A stretch of DNA of 64,000 nt from Chitinophaga deserti (GTDB lineage: Bacteria > Bacteroidota > Bacteroidia > Chitinophagales > Chitinophagaceae), in assembly GCF_003149455.1 (NCBI RefSeq), contig NZ_QFFK01000006.1, positions 124,001 to 188,000 on the forward strand. The letters are read 5' to 3'. Under the pieces are notes generated by a model. The model made no database searches. It was not told the DNA's origin and saw only the letters and a list, made by a program, of their open reading frames with translations. Positions within the stretch are counted from its first letter, which is position 1. The number at the start of each line of letters is the position of its first letter. Shown here piece by piece: positions 1-8,294 of the stretch. Both the position numbers and the translations under genes were made by a program.

Positions 1-174
1 AAAAATCATATTGGGTTTTACCCGGTCTATGGATTGAGCCGGCTCGAAGATCAGATTGCTCCTTTCAGGGCAAAAGGCACTAAGGATACCCTGCATTTCC
101 CGCACAATAAACCTTTACCGATTGACCTCGTAAAATCTATAATCCGGTTTAAAGCCGGGATAGAAATGAAATAA
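1..174 (+). CDS. DUF1801 (YdhG-like) protein, C-terminal fragment
   Basis: The window opens inside this gene, and 57 codons remain before TAA at 172-174. The visible part has the pattern of the end of a DUF1801/YdhG-like domain: NHIGFYP near the start, then FRAKGTKDTLHFP, KPLPIDLVKSIIRF and a basic tail. Family members are small cytosolic proteins, some called iron chaperones, and their role is poorly defined. The stop lies 26 bases before the next gene on the same strand, so the two are probably co-transcribed. The start lies outside the window. Confidence 0.75.
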   Translation, partial: KNHIGFYPVYGLSRLEDQIAPFRAKGTKDTLHFPHNKPLPIDLVKSIIRFKAGIEMK

Positions 175-200
175 ATCTTTTATTACCTAAAACCACTCCA

Positions 201-755
201 ATGAGAAAAGTTGTCTACGGAATTAACCTTACTGCCGATGGTTGCTGCGAGCATACCAAAGGTAATGGCGGCGCGGATATTCATGTTTATTTTACAGAAC
301 TTTTGAAGGAAGCTGACCTGATTGTGTATGGACGTAAAACGTATGAACTCATGGTTCCTTTCTGGCCTGATATGGCAAAAGAGCAATCCGGTCCCGAAAC
401 GGTGAATAATTTTGCAAAGGCATTCGATGCCCTCGACAGAATTGTATTTTCCAAAACACTGAAAAGTGCAGATGATAGAACAAAGATTATTCGCTCAAAC
501 CCCGCTGAAGAAATTTTGAAACTGAAGCAGCAACCGGGAAAGGATATATCGATAGGTGGGGTAGATCTGCCATCGCAGTTAATTGAACAGGGATTGGTGG
601 ATGAATTTCACTTTGTGATTCATCCTTACTTAGCCGGGGAAGGAAGGCGCTTATTTGATACAATGAAAATGCCCGAGCAGCAGCGTTTACAATTAGTGGA
701 GTCGAAGGTACTGCCATCAGGTTCTGTGGCATTAAAGTACATAAAGCAGGGGTAA
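201..755 (+). CDS. RibD C-terminal / dihydrofolate reductase-like protein
   Basis: This 184-residue protein has the single-domain DHFR/RibD-C fold signature. It begins with MRKVVYGINLT, has a GRKTYE motif at residues 44-49 (the nucleotide-binding loop), a later IGGVDL strand and glycine turn, and an LVDEFHFVIHP block. Family members are usually NADPH-dependent reductases. The N-terminal deaminase domain of true RibD is missing, and riboflavin genes are not nearby, so a role in folate or riboflavin synthesis is not supported. These stand-alone Bacteroidota homologues generally have unknown substrates. ATG is the first in-frame start and lies just after the DUF1801 gene. Confidence 0.88.
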   Translation: MRKVVYGINLTADGCCEHTKGNGGADIHVYFTELLKEADLIVYGRKTYELMVPFWPDMAKEQSGPETVNNFAKAFDALDRIVFSKTLKSADDRTKIIRSNPAEEILKLKQQPGKDISIGGVDLPSQLIEQGLVDEFHFVIHPYLAGEGRRLFDTMKMPEQQRLQLVESKVLPSGSVALKYIKQG

Positions 756-1128
756 TGTATAGTTCATAAAGTTGTTCTCCTCCCTTCAGGATACGCTAAT
801 AAATAGATACAGAAATGTTACTGTAAGCATATTCAAGCTGGTATGTATTAAGTTAGAAGACAGTAACTCTTAGTCATCTTGGGAGTAAGTACCGCTTAAA
901 TACGAGTTAAGTACGTCGATAACGTGGACTTGATGCGGAGGTGATGTGGTGGTGATGTGGAACTGTGTTGCAGGTGAGTAGGAGCATGTAACAGGCATGT
1001 AAAGTGAAGATTGGGCGCCTGCAGCCCATGGCAATGGCTGGCGGAGGAGTGGCCTGCCGTGTAGATTGGGGTTCCGTAGTGTTTGATTATGAGCTTCTTA
1101 CAACAAAAAATCCAGTAATGGCGTGAGG
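756..1128. other. Intergenic region with degenerate 11-bp periodic repeat
   Basis: This 373-bp gap separates a rightward gene from the 3' end of a leftward gene. I see no convincing reading frame, RNA gene or strong terminator hairpin. The middle (885-1005) holds the degenerate 11-bp periodic array listed separately. Confidence 0.6.
885..1005. repeat. Degenerate tandem array with 11-bp period
   Basis: Reading from 885 in steps of 11 gives eleven related units. The clearest neighbours are TTAAATACGAG and TTAAGTACGTC (896-917, 8 of 11 identical), GGTGATGTGGT and GGTGATGTGGA (940-961, 10 of 11), and GCATGTAACAG and GCATGTAAAGT (984-1005, 8 of 11). Units drift gradually along the array. The same period occurs in the array at 31464-31547, although the unit sequence differs. 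I cannot assign a function. Confidence 0.5.
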
Positions 1129-1905
1129 CTATTCCCGTTTATTGACCGCCTGCCTGTTTTGATTAGCAGTGGCTTTGCGGGAAGGCATCGCAGGTATGCC
1201 CGTTAGTTTCTTATGGGATTTGGGTTTTGCAAGGGATGCTTCAGACTGCTGTTGCTCCACAACCGCCACAATATCGGCGGCATACCACTTGCGGTCACGG
1301 ATATCACCGTCTTTTACAAATTGCCTTGCCTGCACCACCACCAGCAGCGTTCCCTTACCTGGTACGTCTATGGACATTTCGGCACCGTTGAAAGGCTGCT
1401 CCAGGTCGATGGTGATCGTCACTGCTTCGGAGCCGGTAATGCTGCGGGTAGCAAAGTCGATCCGGGTGGCGATCAGTTTTACTTCCAGCTGTTTAGCGGA
1501 ACCGTAGAGATTGCTGTAGGCCTCCAGGCGCTGCGCCGGGATGCGTAAGGTACCGTCTTTAGAGAACACCGGCGGCTGTGTAAGCAGCTTGTCAAGCCCC
1601 GTGTAACCATTGAACCGGAAGTTCACCAGGCCGGCGTGGTTGTTCCTCCCCGCCTTCATGATGTAGCTGTTCAGCCGGTTCACAAGGTAGCTGTCGGGGT
1701 AAATGTCCAGCTCGGGAGAAATAGCACTCCTGATGAGGGCGCCTTTACGGCTGGCCGCACCGAAATACTTAGCTGCCCGGCGGGTATTATCCGTTTGCCT
1801 GACATGCGTGGGTGCAGAGCGCAAACAGTGCTTACCGTCGCGCTTGTAGGAAATGACATTACCGATTCTACCGGTAAATGGAATCATGGAATCTAAAATT
1901 GCCAT
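1129..1905 (-). CDS. Unassigned 258-aa protein, DUF6266-like N-terminus
   Basis: I do not recognise this protein with certainty. It has no signal peptide or membrane segment. The first 60 residues carry an ordered pattern, FTGRIGNVISYKRDGKHCLRS, a threonine/arginine segment and then AAKYFGAAS. It resembles the start of Bacteroidota proteins with a G-x-x-G-N-x-V-x-Y motif such as DUF6266. The middle is predicted beta-rich, with alternating hydrophobic residues (for example LEVKLIATRIDF). The last 45 residues are basic and probably disordered. ATG at 1905 is followed directly by the conserved motif, so the start looks right. The gene stands alone. A surface or phage-derived structural role is possible but unproven. 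Confidence 0.7.
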   Translation of the reverse strand: MAILDSMIPFTGRIGNVISYKRDGKHCLRSAPTHVRQTDNTRRAAKYFGAASRKGALIRSAISPELDIYPDSYLVNRLNSYIMKAGRNNHAGLVNFRFNGYTGLDKLLTQPPVFSKDGTLRIPAQRLEAYSNLYGSAKQLEVKLIATRIDFATRSITGSEAVTITIDLEQPFNGAEMSIDVPGKGTLLVVVQARQFVKDGDIRDRKWYAADIVAVVEQQQSEASLAKPKSHKKLTGIPAMPSRKATANQNRQAVNKRE

Positions 1906-2688
1906 TACTAAAAAAATTTGTTGTACTGAAATATACGTAAGATGTACCGGCAGGGTGGTAGTGCTGTGTTAGAGGATATTTAATGCAGCCTTATCGCACA
2001 TTGAACTTTGTGCAATAGCAATGGAAGTGGGGTTGGATAATTTCGAAAGGAGAGTTTATGAGGATTAGATGATTTCGAAAAATTGTAATGCCTGGGGAGT
2101 TGTATGCTGATTTAGGTAAGTACTTCAAATAACAGGTAATTGAAGCGCTATGGCTGCCATACAGTATGCCGGTTAAAGGTTCATATCATCCTGTTGATGT
2201 TTAGCACATGTGCAGGACTATATTTTTACAGATATACCATGCAGGGGTTATTCGGATTTGGAAAGGTTTGTGAGTAAGGATAATGTGCAGAAGTTTTTGA
2301 TTTTCATAAAAGAACAGCGCTCTTTTTTTTGAGTTTCGATAAAAAAAAGCTAATTTCAAGTTTAACTAGAAGCAAGTAATTTATTTATTACCGAATACAA
2401 TATACCTAATACCTATGTTTGTTGAAACCCGCCCCCACTGTAGTGTTCTGCCCACAAATTATCACTATAAGCTATTTAACAGATTTCATTTTGGCCACCG
2501 GTTGCTTAATTTGGTAAGCTCTATTGAAAGCTAATGATCTTAAAATTTATCCAGTGTAATTGTCTTTTCTACTTATTTAATATACATACTGAAGAACTGA
2601 AAACCCACTAAATACATTAGAACCCAGGAAATCAAATTTTAACCCGAATTGGCCGTCAGTTGGCCATTATTTCACAAATGAATTTAAG
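1906..2688. other. AT-rich intergenic region, no gene seen
   Basis: About 780 bp, much more AT-rich than the flanks. I see no plausible coding frame and no tRNA. Small features include a short direct repeat of ATTTCGAAA (about 2039-2079), homopurine or T-rich runs near 2320-2350, and a TTGGCC-GTCAG-TTGGCC direct repeat close to the following lipoprotein start. Promoter elements for that gene probably lie here but none fits the consensus well. The composition marks the left part of an accessory segment. Confidence 0.5.
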
Positions 2689-3363
2689 ATGAAGAAACAA
2701 TTATTCCTCCCTATTTTGGCGGTAGTAGCGCTACTTTTTTCCTGCAAGAAGAATAGCGAATTATCTGAACAGCCTATCCCGCAGGAGCAAAAAATCAAAA
2801 AGCAATTGATCGTTCCATACGATACAGCTAAGACTTTAACTAACGGAAAAAGAACCATTTTTAACCCTAGTTGGTGTAATCCGTCTCAGTTAGCAATTGG
2901 TCAGGAAAACGCGGTTTTTCTTGTTCCCTACCGGTATTATGAAATGAATGTTCCGGGCTTCGTAGTTTTCAACCAGGTACTCGACCAGGCTACAGGTGGT
3001 ACCCATGTTCAAGTTTGGGATTATTTTGAAGCGAATAATCAGAAATGGAGGATCAAGGCCGAAGTGGATGAATATGGCCAGCGTTATTATCACATTTGGA
3101 ATGTTCAAACCGGGCAGCATTTAGGTTTCGGTTCCGACAACCGGGCATATGTGTATAACACTCCCGTTAAATTATACATTACTACAGGATCTTCTAATCT
3201 CGGTTTCTGGATCAGCGTGATCAAGACATGGCCGACCAGCACTACCTGCATGGATGTATATAACAACATCCCAGGTCCTAATGGACAATGGGTAGGACTA
3301 AATCCCATCAATACAGATTCAGAAACGCAGAAGTGGGGTATAGTTTTTACCTCTGTTAACTAA
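2689..3363 (+). CDS. Ricin-like (beta-trefoil) lipoprotein
   Basis: This 224-residue protein begins with a lipoprotein signal (hydrophobic core ending ALLFSC, acylated Cys19), then a lysine/glutamate-rich linker to about residue 55. The rest lacks long hydrophobic segments and carries two Q-x-W motifs, QKW at 118-120 and QKW at 214-216. It also has repeated aromatic and glycine turns (VWDYFE, HIWNVQTGQHLGF). This is the pattern of a RICIN/beta-trefoil carbohydrate-binding module, although the middle repeat is degenerate. Inference: a surface lipoprotein that binds glycans. It sits in an AT-rich stretch facing a fucosyltransferase-like gene, and its own base composition is low in GC. The substrate is unknown. 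Confidence 0.68.
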   Translation: MKKQLFLPILAVVALLFSCKKNSELSEQPIPQEQKIKKQLIVPYDTAKTLTNGKRTIFNPSWCNPSQLAIGQENAVFLVPYRYYEMNVPGFVVFNQVLDQATGGTHVQVWDYFEANNQKWRIKAEVDEYGQRYYHIWNVQTGQHLGFGSDNRAYVYNTPVKLYITTGSSNLGFWISVIKTWPTSTTCMDVYNNIPGPNGQWVGLNPINTDSETQKWGIVFTSVN

Positions 3364-3394
3364 TCATTTCTCTATTAGAGATTTCCTGGGTTTG

Positions 3395-3434
3395 CGCCAA
3401 AGCGTTTTACAGCCGACTGTAGATCGCTTTGGCG
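3395..3434. terminator. Nested hairpin between convergent genes
   Basis: CGCCAAAGCG (3395-3404) pairs perfectly with CGCTTTGGCG (3425-3434). Inside, TACAG (3408-3412) pairs with CTGTA (3417-3421) around a CCGA loop, with a 3x3 internal loop between the stems. It lies between two convergent stop codons, as expected for a shared terminator. It lacks a true T-tract: the flank is alternating TA. Confidence 0.6.
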
Positions 3435-3478
3435 TATATATATATGTCGGGACATGTTACTTTCAAACCAGTTTTTGT

Positions 3479-4273
3479 TTACCACCAGTTCCCACGGCAG
3501 ACGCGGAACTGTTGAAGGCTGATTGTTTCGTCTTTCCTGAAGATATGATGGAATTTCGTTTCGCCGATGAAACTTGCCCATAATGTAAATGTGCTGAAAG
3601 GGCCGAGGATGTAGTCGCATTGTGACATCAGGTAATGATCCTCAGCAACGGAATTGCCAGACAGCACCACATTTCCGAACTTCGACTGGTAGCCTGAAAG
3701 GTTTAGGTTTGATTCATTCGTGAAGAGGATTATTTCAGCCGGCCGGTTCAGCAATGTAAGCAATTGCTGAATTTTATCAATATAGACTTCATCTTCGAAG
3801 TAGTACTTTCCGCCGAGCCATTCTTTATAATCTCCCCGCCGGATATGTACCGCAATCTTCACTTCACCGTTCGGTGCCTGGAGGTACTTATCATCGAGAG
3901 GGCGGGTATCAAATCCAGGACGGAAAAGTTCTTTGTAAACAGGAATGTACCTGCTGATTACTTCATCCGGGGAGCGGAAGAACCAGCCTTCGCAATACAT
4001 ATTGTTGCCTGCCAGCAAATCACGCTCATATACTTCCTGGTTATTTTCTATATCGAAATGATAGGTGGATTTGAAAGAAAGCGCTTTCTGAATTTTCATG
4101 CCCAATACGGAATTTCCATAATCTGCAGACCTGAGGTTGGGGTATGTTTCATAATATTTGCTCATTCGCGGACTGCGGTACTTCAATCCGTTAGCCCTGC
4201 AGAAAGCATCGATATGGATATGCTGGATATAATTATTGCTGGTTTGACCAAATAGCCGTAGAAGTGTGATCAT
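3479..4273 (-). CDS. Glycosyltransferase family 11-like (alpha-1,2-fucosyltransferase)
   Basis: The protein has the GT11 signature HIRRGDY in its middle, followed by GGKYYF and a YIDKIQQLL segment, then FTNES, SEDHYLMSQC-like and GPFSTFTLWASFIG blocks near the end. These are the GDP-fucose-binding regions of bacterial alpha-1,2-fucosyltransferases. I place the start at ATG 4273, because the N-terminus MITLLRLFGQTSNN then matches the family's first beta strand and loop. An in-frame TTG at 4315 would add 14 residues. There is no signal peptide, so it should act in the cytosol. No other polysaccharide gene is nearby. The composition is AT-rich, which suggests transfer. Confidence 0.78.
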   Translation of the reverse strand: MITLLRLFGQTSNNYIQHIHIDAFCRANGLKYRSPRMSKYYETYPNLRSADYGNSVLGMKIQKALSFKSTYHFDIENNQEVYERDLLAGNNMYCEGWFFRSPDEVISRYIPVYKELFRPGFDTRPLDDKYLQAPNGEVKIAVHIRRGDYKEWLGGKYYFEDEVYIDKIQQLLTLLNRPAEIILFTNESNLNLSGYQSKFGNVVLSGNSVAEDHYLMSQCDYILGPFSTFTLWASFIGETKFHHIFRKDETISLQQFRVCRGNWW

Positions 4274-4480
4274 ATGCAATTTTAGTAAGGGAATTGGTTT
4301 AACAATATCCTTCAAAAATAATATTTGTTTCCCTTAAATGTTCAATAAACTTGGCTAATCCCCATCAGGTGTACTAATACAAAGGTTTGATTGGCCTGTT
4401 TTGAATAATTCAAAAATGAATCTGACAGGTTTTCATAATGATGTTCGGGAATATTGTAGAATCGTCTGCAAATCGATGGC

Positions 4481-5695
4481 TTATCTGATATAACCGCCTA
4501 CGGGTAAACCGCTCGGTACGGAAGCAGGCACCTTTTTGTCGTAGTTAGGATCGTTTAGCGTGTTCAGGAATTCCACAATGGTATTGATGTCTTTAAACTC
4601 CACACGAACCGCAGCGGCAAGGGGATCGAGTTGTGTGCGGTTGACGTGTTGGTTGCGCAGCGGTTTGCCATGCAGGTCTTCGTAGAAAAACAATACTTCA
4701 TTCAGGGTTTGAAATTTACCGCTGTGCATGTAAGGCCTGGTGAACCGCAGGTTGCGGAGTGTAGGCGTGCGGAAGCCATAACCGCCCAGCATGCCGGAAT
4801 CAGATACGGGCAATTTTTCATTGTCGGGCGCTCCCAGTACATGCGTTTTAAAATCAGACAGCATAGGTCCGCTATGGCAACGTGCACAGCCGGATGTAAT
4901 AAAAAGCTGCATGCCTTCCTGCTCCCTGTCTGAAAGGGCGGAGCGGTCGCCACGCATGAACTGGTCGAACCGGGAGTTAGATGCAGTTAGCGAGCGCTGG
5001 AAAGCTCCGAGCGCTTTGGTGATATCAGTGAGTGTGACCGCGTTACTTTCCGGGAACGCCATTTTAAAAAGCCGCTTGTATTGGACAATGCCGTTCACAC
5101 GTTTTACCACTTCTTCCGTAATGCTTTCTTCACTGAAACTATGTCCGCGCATTTCTTCAAAGGTCTTAATAGGCATGGCAGCCTGCTCTTCGAGGCTTTT
5201 GGCACGGAGGTCCCAGAACATAGGGGCTTCTTCAGGTGTATACTTTCCGTCTGAGCCAATGCCATTGAACGCTGTGTTGAGGAGTGATTGAGAATTGCGT
5301 TTAGTGAAAGGGATGTTGTTTTCCTTATTGAAACTTCTCTTTTCGCCCAGTCCTTTCCCGTTTACGCCGATAGACAGATCGATGCTTTCCGCGTAACCGA
5401 AATCAGGATGATGGCAGGTGGCACAGGCTACATCTCTACCACCAGACAATATCGGATCATAAAACAATAACCTCCCCAGCTCTACTTTTTCAGGTGTGGT
5501 AGGATTATTGGCAGGAGAGCGGTAAGTAACAGGTAATGCGTCGATAGTGCCCAGTCCTGGTAGTTCTTGCTTTGCGGCAACAGGGGATTGGGCGGCCGGT
5601 TTGTCGGGCGAATGGCAGGCATTGATGGTAACAATACCAGCCAGTAAGAGTAGTATGGTATGGGTAATACCGGGACGCATAGGTGTGCTTATCAT
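4481..5695 (-). CDS. Di-haem cytochrome c peroxidase family lipoprotein
   Basis: Two c-type haem sites are visible: CATCH at residues 91-95 and CARCH at 270-274. The spacing and length (404 residues) fit the bacterial di-haem peroxidase / MauG family. The N-terminus has a hydrophobic stretch ending near Cys27, which suggests lipid anchoring in the periplasm. Typical conserved pieces include GRLLFYDPILSG before the first haem and GFRTPTLRNLRFTRPYMHSG after the second. The likely activity is reduction of hydrogen peroxide or oxidation of an unknown partner using cytochrome electrons. ATG 5695 is used here; ATG 5680 is also possible. The gene stands alone, with a 165-bp gap downstream. Confidence 0.9.
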   Translation of the reverse strand: MISTPMRPGITHTILLLLAGIVTINACHSPDKPAAQSPVAAKQELPGLGTIDALPVTYRSPANNPTTPEKVELGRLLFYDPILSGGRDVACATCHHPDFGYAESIDLSIGVNGKGLGEKRSFNKENNIPFTKRNSQSLLNTAFNGIGSDGKYTPEEAPMFWDLRAKSLEEQAAMPIKTFEEMRGHSFSEESITEEVVKRVNGIVQYKRLFKMAFPESNAVTLTDITKALGAFQRSLTASNSRFDQFMRGDRSALSDREQEGMQLFITSGCARCHSGPMLSDFKTHVLGAPDNEKLPVSDSGMLGGYGFRTPTLRNLRFTRPYMHSGKFQTLNEVLFFYEDLHGKPLRNQHVNRTQLDPLAAAVRVEFKDINTIVEFLNTLNDPNYDKKVPASVPSGLPVGGYIR

Positions 5696-5906
5696 TAATT
5701 TCCGTTAAGATAATAAAAGACGAGGAAAATATCTTTTAATTTATGTGGGTTGTTTTAATGATGGTTGGGGTGGATATATTCAAGCCATTCATATCGGAAT
5801 TAGACGCATTGTCTGAATCAAAAACCAAAGCGAAATTAATAGGCTAAAATGATAAGAAAAATGTTTCCCGGTTCAAGCAATCTGCATGCAAATTTCTGAA
5901 AACAAC

Positions 5907-5930
5907 AAAGGCCTCCTTTCGGAAGCCTTT
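5907..5930 (-). terminator. Terminator of the tRNA transcript
   Basis: AAAGGC (5907-5912) pairs with GCCTTT (5925-5930) and TCC with GGA inside, with a TTTC loop. Read on the minus strand the stem is followed by a T-rich stretch. It lies just downstream of tRNA-Leu. Confidence 0.75.
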
Positions 5931-5946
5931 ATATCTTTTGGTATTG

Positions 5947-6032
5947 TACCCGGGAACGGAGTCGAACCGTCACTCGCCTTGCAGCGAACAGGATTTTAAG
6001 TCCGGCGTGTCTACCAATTCCACCACCCGGGT
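5947..6032 (-). tRNA. tRNA-Leu (anticodon TAA)
   Basis: An 86-nt cloverleaf reads on the minus strand. The acceptor ACCCGGG pairs with CCCGGGT, the T arm is GACGG-TTCGACT-CCGTT, and the anticodon loop CTTAAAA gives TAA. The long variable arm is typical of class II tRNA-Leu. The 3' CCA is not encoded. It is transcribed after tRNA-Gly from the same promoter. Confidence 0.93.
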
Positions 6033-6084
6033 ATCCTGTATTTGTAAATGTAAAGAATCATTCACAAATAACTTTAAACAAAAA

Positions 6085-6112
6085 TTCCAAACCGCTTTGC
6101 AACAGTTTGGAA
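6085..6112. repeat. Inverted repeat between the two tRNAs
   Basis: TTCCAAAC (6085-6092) pairs perfectly with GTTTGGAA (6105-6112) around a 12-nt loop. It lies in the spacer between tRNA-Gly and tRNA-Leu. It may form an RNA hairpin that guides processing of the precursor; this is inference. Confidence 0.5.
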
Positions 6113-6125
6113 CTTCTGATCTCTG

Positions 6126-6198
<73 letters not shown>

Positions 6199-6236
6199 AG
6201 TGATTGTTATTATAAGAACTTTTTTCGTTGGGATTG

Positions 6237-6266
6237 CAAAGATAGGATTTGTTTTTATTCTGCAAA
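6237..6266 (-). promoter_or_regulatory. Promoter of the tRNA-Gly/tRNA-Leu transcript
   Basis: On the minus strand TTTG (complement of 6263-6266) is followed after 18 bases by TATCTTTG (complement of 6237-6244). This is a full match to the Bacteroidota -33 TTTG / -7 TAnnTTTG consensus. It lies about 40 bases upstream of mature tRNA-Gly. Confidence 0.75.
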
Positions 6267-6278
6267 CTTTTTTTTCAA

Positions 6279-7106
6279 TTATTCTGAAAATTCATACTTG
6301 TAAGCAATCCGCCCCAACAGCTCTAACCCTTTACCATAGCAGTCTTCACGCTGTGCCAGTCCTTTTTCATCATAACTGTATTTCCATATCAGGTAGTCGC
6401 CGGTTTCGGGTGTTACCACCGTCATTGCAGCGAGTTTTCCATCGGCTCCGTATTCAAAAGAATAATCGGGTAGCATGCGTTTGCGGGCAGGGTAATAGCG
6501 GAGTACGTCCGTCAGTTTGCCTTGTGCATCGTAGTTGTAGTAGATACGCTGACGGCCGGGTTCCATTTCTTCAATTACGCGGCCATCTTTATCGGTTTTA
6601 AAGGCAACGATAATGGAATCGGCATTGCCTTTACGGAGTATCATGCGCAGCAGGCGGCCGGTGCTGTCGTATTCGTAACGGTGCTTTTCCTGCAGGCGGT
6701 ACTTATCTTCCCTTCCGCGCACGCCGGATTCTACATCTTCCAGCCATCCTTTTTCGGTGTATTTGTATTGTACGGTGGAAATGGTGTGTTCGGTACTGTC
6801 TACCGTTTTGGTGAGGCGGCCGCTGGTGCTGAAGGTACTGGTGAGTACAGACCTGCCGCTGTTACGGCTCTGGGTAACGGCCTTCAGGGTGCGGTAGGGG
6901 GCCTGGGTAGTGCGCACGCAAATGAAATCGTTGTCGGTTTCCTGGTTGGCATCCAGTGAGCGCACGATCTGGCCGGTCACCTTATTGGCCTTGAACTGGG
7001 CCATGGTGGCAGCGGTTTGACCCGTGCTGATGATATCCTGGTAATAATGTTGCCCGCGGGCAATACCCAGGGCCAGGGTAAGGCATATGGTAGTAAGGAT
7101 GCGCAT
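6279..7106 (-). CDS. Secreted YD-repeat (RHS-like) protein of unknown role
   Basis: The 275-residue protein starts with a cleavable signal peptide (MRILTTICLTLALGIARG). From about residue 110 it has short repeats of the type Y-x-Y-D-x-x-G-R-L, seen as YKYTEKGWL, YEYDSTGRLLRM, YNYDAQGKLTDV, FEYGADGKLAAM and YSYDEKGLAQ. These are RHS/YD beta repeats. It is far too short for an RHS toxin shell and has no polymorphic C-terminal toxin domain. Small YD-repeat proteins of this kind are common in Bacteroidota with no assigned function. It is monocistronic and ends just before the tRNA promoter. The ATG at 7106 directly precedes the signal peptide. Confidence 0.75.
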   Translation of the reverse strand: MRILTTICLTLALGIARGQHYYQDIISTGQTAATMAQFKANKVTGQIVRSLDANQETDNDFICVRTTQAPYRTLKAVTQSRNSGRSVLTSTFSTSGRLTKTVDSTEHTISTVQYKYTEKGWLEDVESGVRGREDKYRLQEKHRYEYDSTGRLLRMILRKGNADSIIVAFKTDKDGRVIEEMEPGRQRIYYNYDAQGKLTDVLRYYPARKRMLPDYSFEYGADGKLAAMTVVTPETGDYLIWKYSYDEKGLAQREDCYGKGLELLGRIAYKYEFSE

Positions 7107-7222
7107 ATCTCGTTAATCAGTGTTCGCAAATGTACAAACGTTCCCGGCTTTGCAAAACGTATGTGGACAGGATAAATTCAAATTCTTTATATTTATTATA
7201 CTTTAACCTGACGTATACTACC

Positions 7223-8227
7223 GTGAAAACACAACATCTCAGGCAGAATAAGACCTGCCTCAACTGCGGACACCATGTACCGGACCGTTTCTGCGGCCAT
7301 TGCAGCCAGGAGAACGTGGATACCAAAGAGTCCTTCGGGCACCTGGTGAGCCACTTCTTCCAGGATATCACGCATTATGATTCCAAACTCCTCCTTACCC
7401 TCAAATACCTCTTCTTCTACCCGGGCCGCCTTACCCGGGACTATATCAACGGCAAACGGCTGACGTACGTGAACCCCATCCGGCTGTATGTATTTACCTC
7501 TTTTGTGTTTTTCCTCATGATGGGGCTCACCGGGCAGCATGAGAACCCGTATGAGCGCAACATGGAGGTGCAGCAAAAGGCCAGACTGGATTCTATTTAC
7601 ATTGTTTCACAAATGCTCTTCGATTCGCTGAGGGCGGGAAAGGTTGCTCCGGATGATACCTTTGCCGTACGTACCGAGGCAGACATCCTGCGGATCATGG
7701 GGACCGATACCATCCGGAATGCGGCATTTCAATACGATTCCATTCAAAACGCATTACCGCCCCATTTACGGGAGCCCTGGTGGGAAAGGAAGATGCAGCT
7801 CAGGGTGCTTGAATTACGCGATAAATACGGCGGAAATATGGGCAAGGCGCTTAACGATAAGCTCATTCATCACTACCCCAAACTCATGTTCCTCCTCCTG
7901 CCGTTCTTCGCGCTGTTGTTAAAGTGGTTCTTCCGGAGGAAGAACTGGGTGTATGCAGACCATGCCATCTTTTCCATCCACATTCATACTTTCATCTTTA
8001 TGCTGGGCATATTGGCCATGCTCATCAACCTGTTACTGCATTCCTCGGAGTTATATGCGTGGCTGCTGATCCCTGTATACCTGTACTTCGTGTTCGCGTT
8101 GCGGAACGCTTACCAGGTACGCTTCGGAACTGCTTTCTGGCGGTCGCTGGGTGTAGTGGCGGGCTACCTGCTGGGAACCCTTATTGTGGGAGTGGCCTTT
8201 ATCATACTCATGGTGGCAACCGTATAA
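7223..8227 (+). CDS. DUF3667 membrane protein, copy 1
   Basis: A zinc-ribbon-like motif C-x2-C-G ... C-x2-C lies at the N-terminus (TCLNCGHHVPDRFCGHCSQ), followed by SFGHLVSHFFQDITHYDSKLL and several transmembrane helices in the second half. This is the DUF3667 architecture; the function is unknown. I place the start at GTG 7223, because it aligns exactly with the GTG of the next gene. Both then code for 334 residues, and a TATATTTA promoter-like box (7188-7195) would otherwise lie inside the coding region. The pair arose by tandem duplication that included about 50 bp upstream. A histidine cluster (DHAIFSIHIHT) in a membrane segment is kept in both copies. Confidence 0.82.
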   Translation: MKTQHLRQNKTCLNCGHHVPDRFCGHCSQENVDTKESFGHLVSHFFQDITHYDSKLLLTLKYLFFYPGRLTRDYINGKRLTYVNPIRLYVFTSFVFFLMMGLTGQHENPYERNMEVQQKARLDSIYIVSQMLFDSLRAGKVAPDDTFAVRTEADILRIMGTDTIRNAAFQYDSIQNALPPHLREPWWERKMQLRVLELRDKYGGNMGKALNDKLIHHYPKLMFLLLPFFALLLKWFFRRKNWVYADHAIFSIHIHTFIFMLGILAMLINLLLHSSELYAWLLIPVYLYFVFALRNAYQVRFGTAFWRSLGVVAGYLLGTLIVGVAFIILMVATV

Positions 8228-8294
8228 ACGCAGGCTGCATGATAATTTCAATTTGGCTATATTTACTCCGCCTTAACCTGTCACCAACGAAACC

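Noticed and set aside
3479..4273. Polysaccharide biosynthesis cluster
   Set aside because: Only one glycosyltransferase-like gene is present; no flippase, polymerase or sugar-nucleotide genes are near.
6279..7106. RHS toxin with immunity gene
   Set aside because: The YD repeats are few, no toxin domain follows, and no candidate immunity gene is adjacent.
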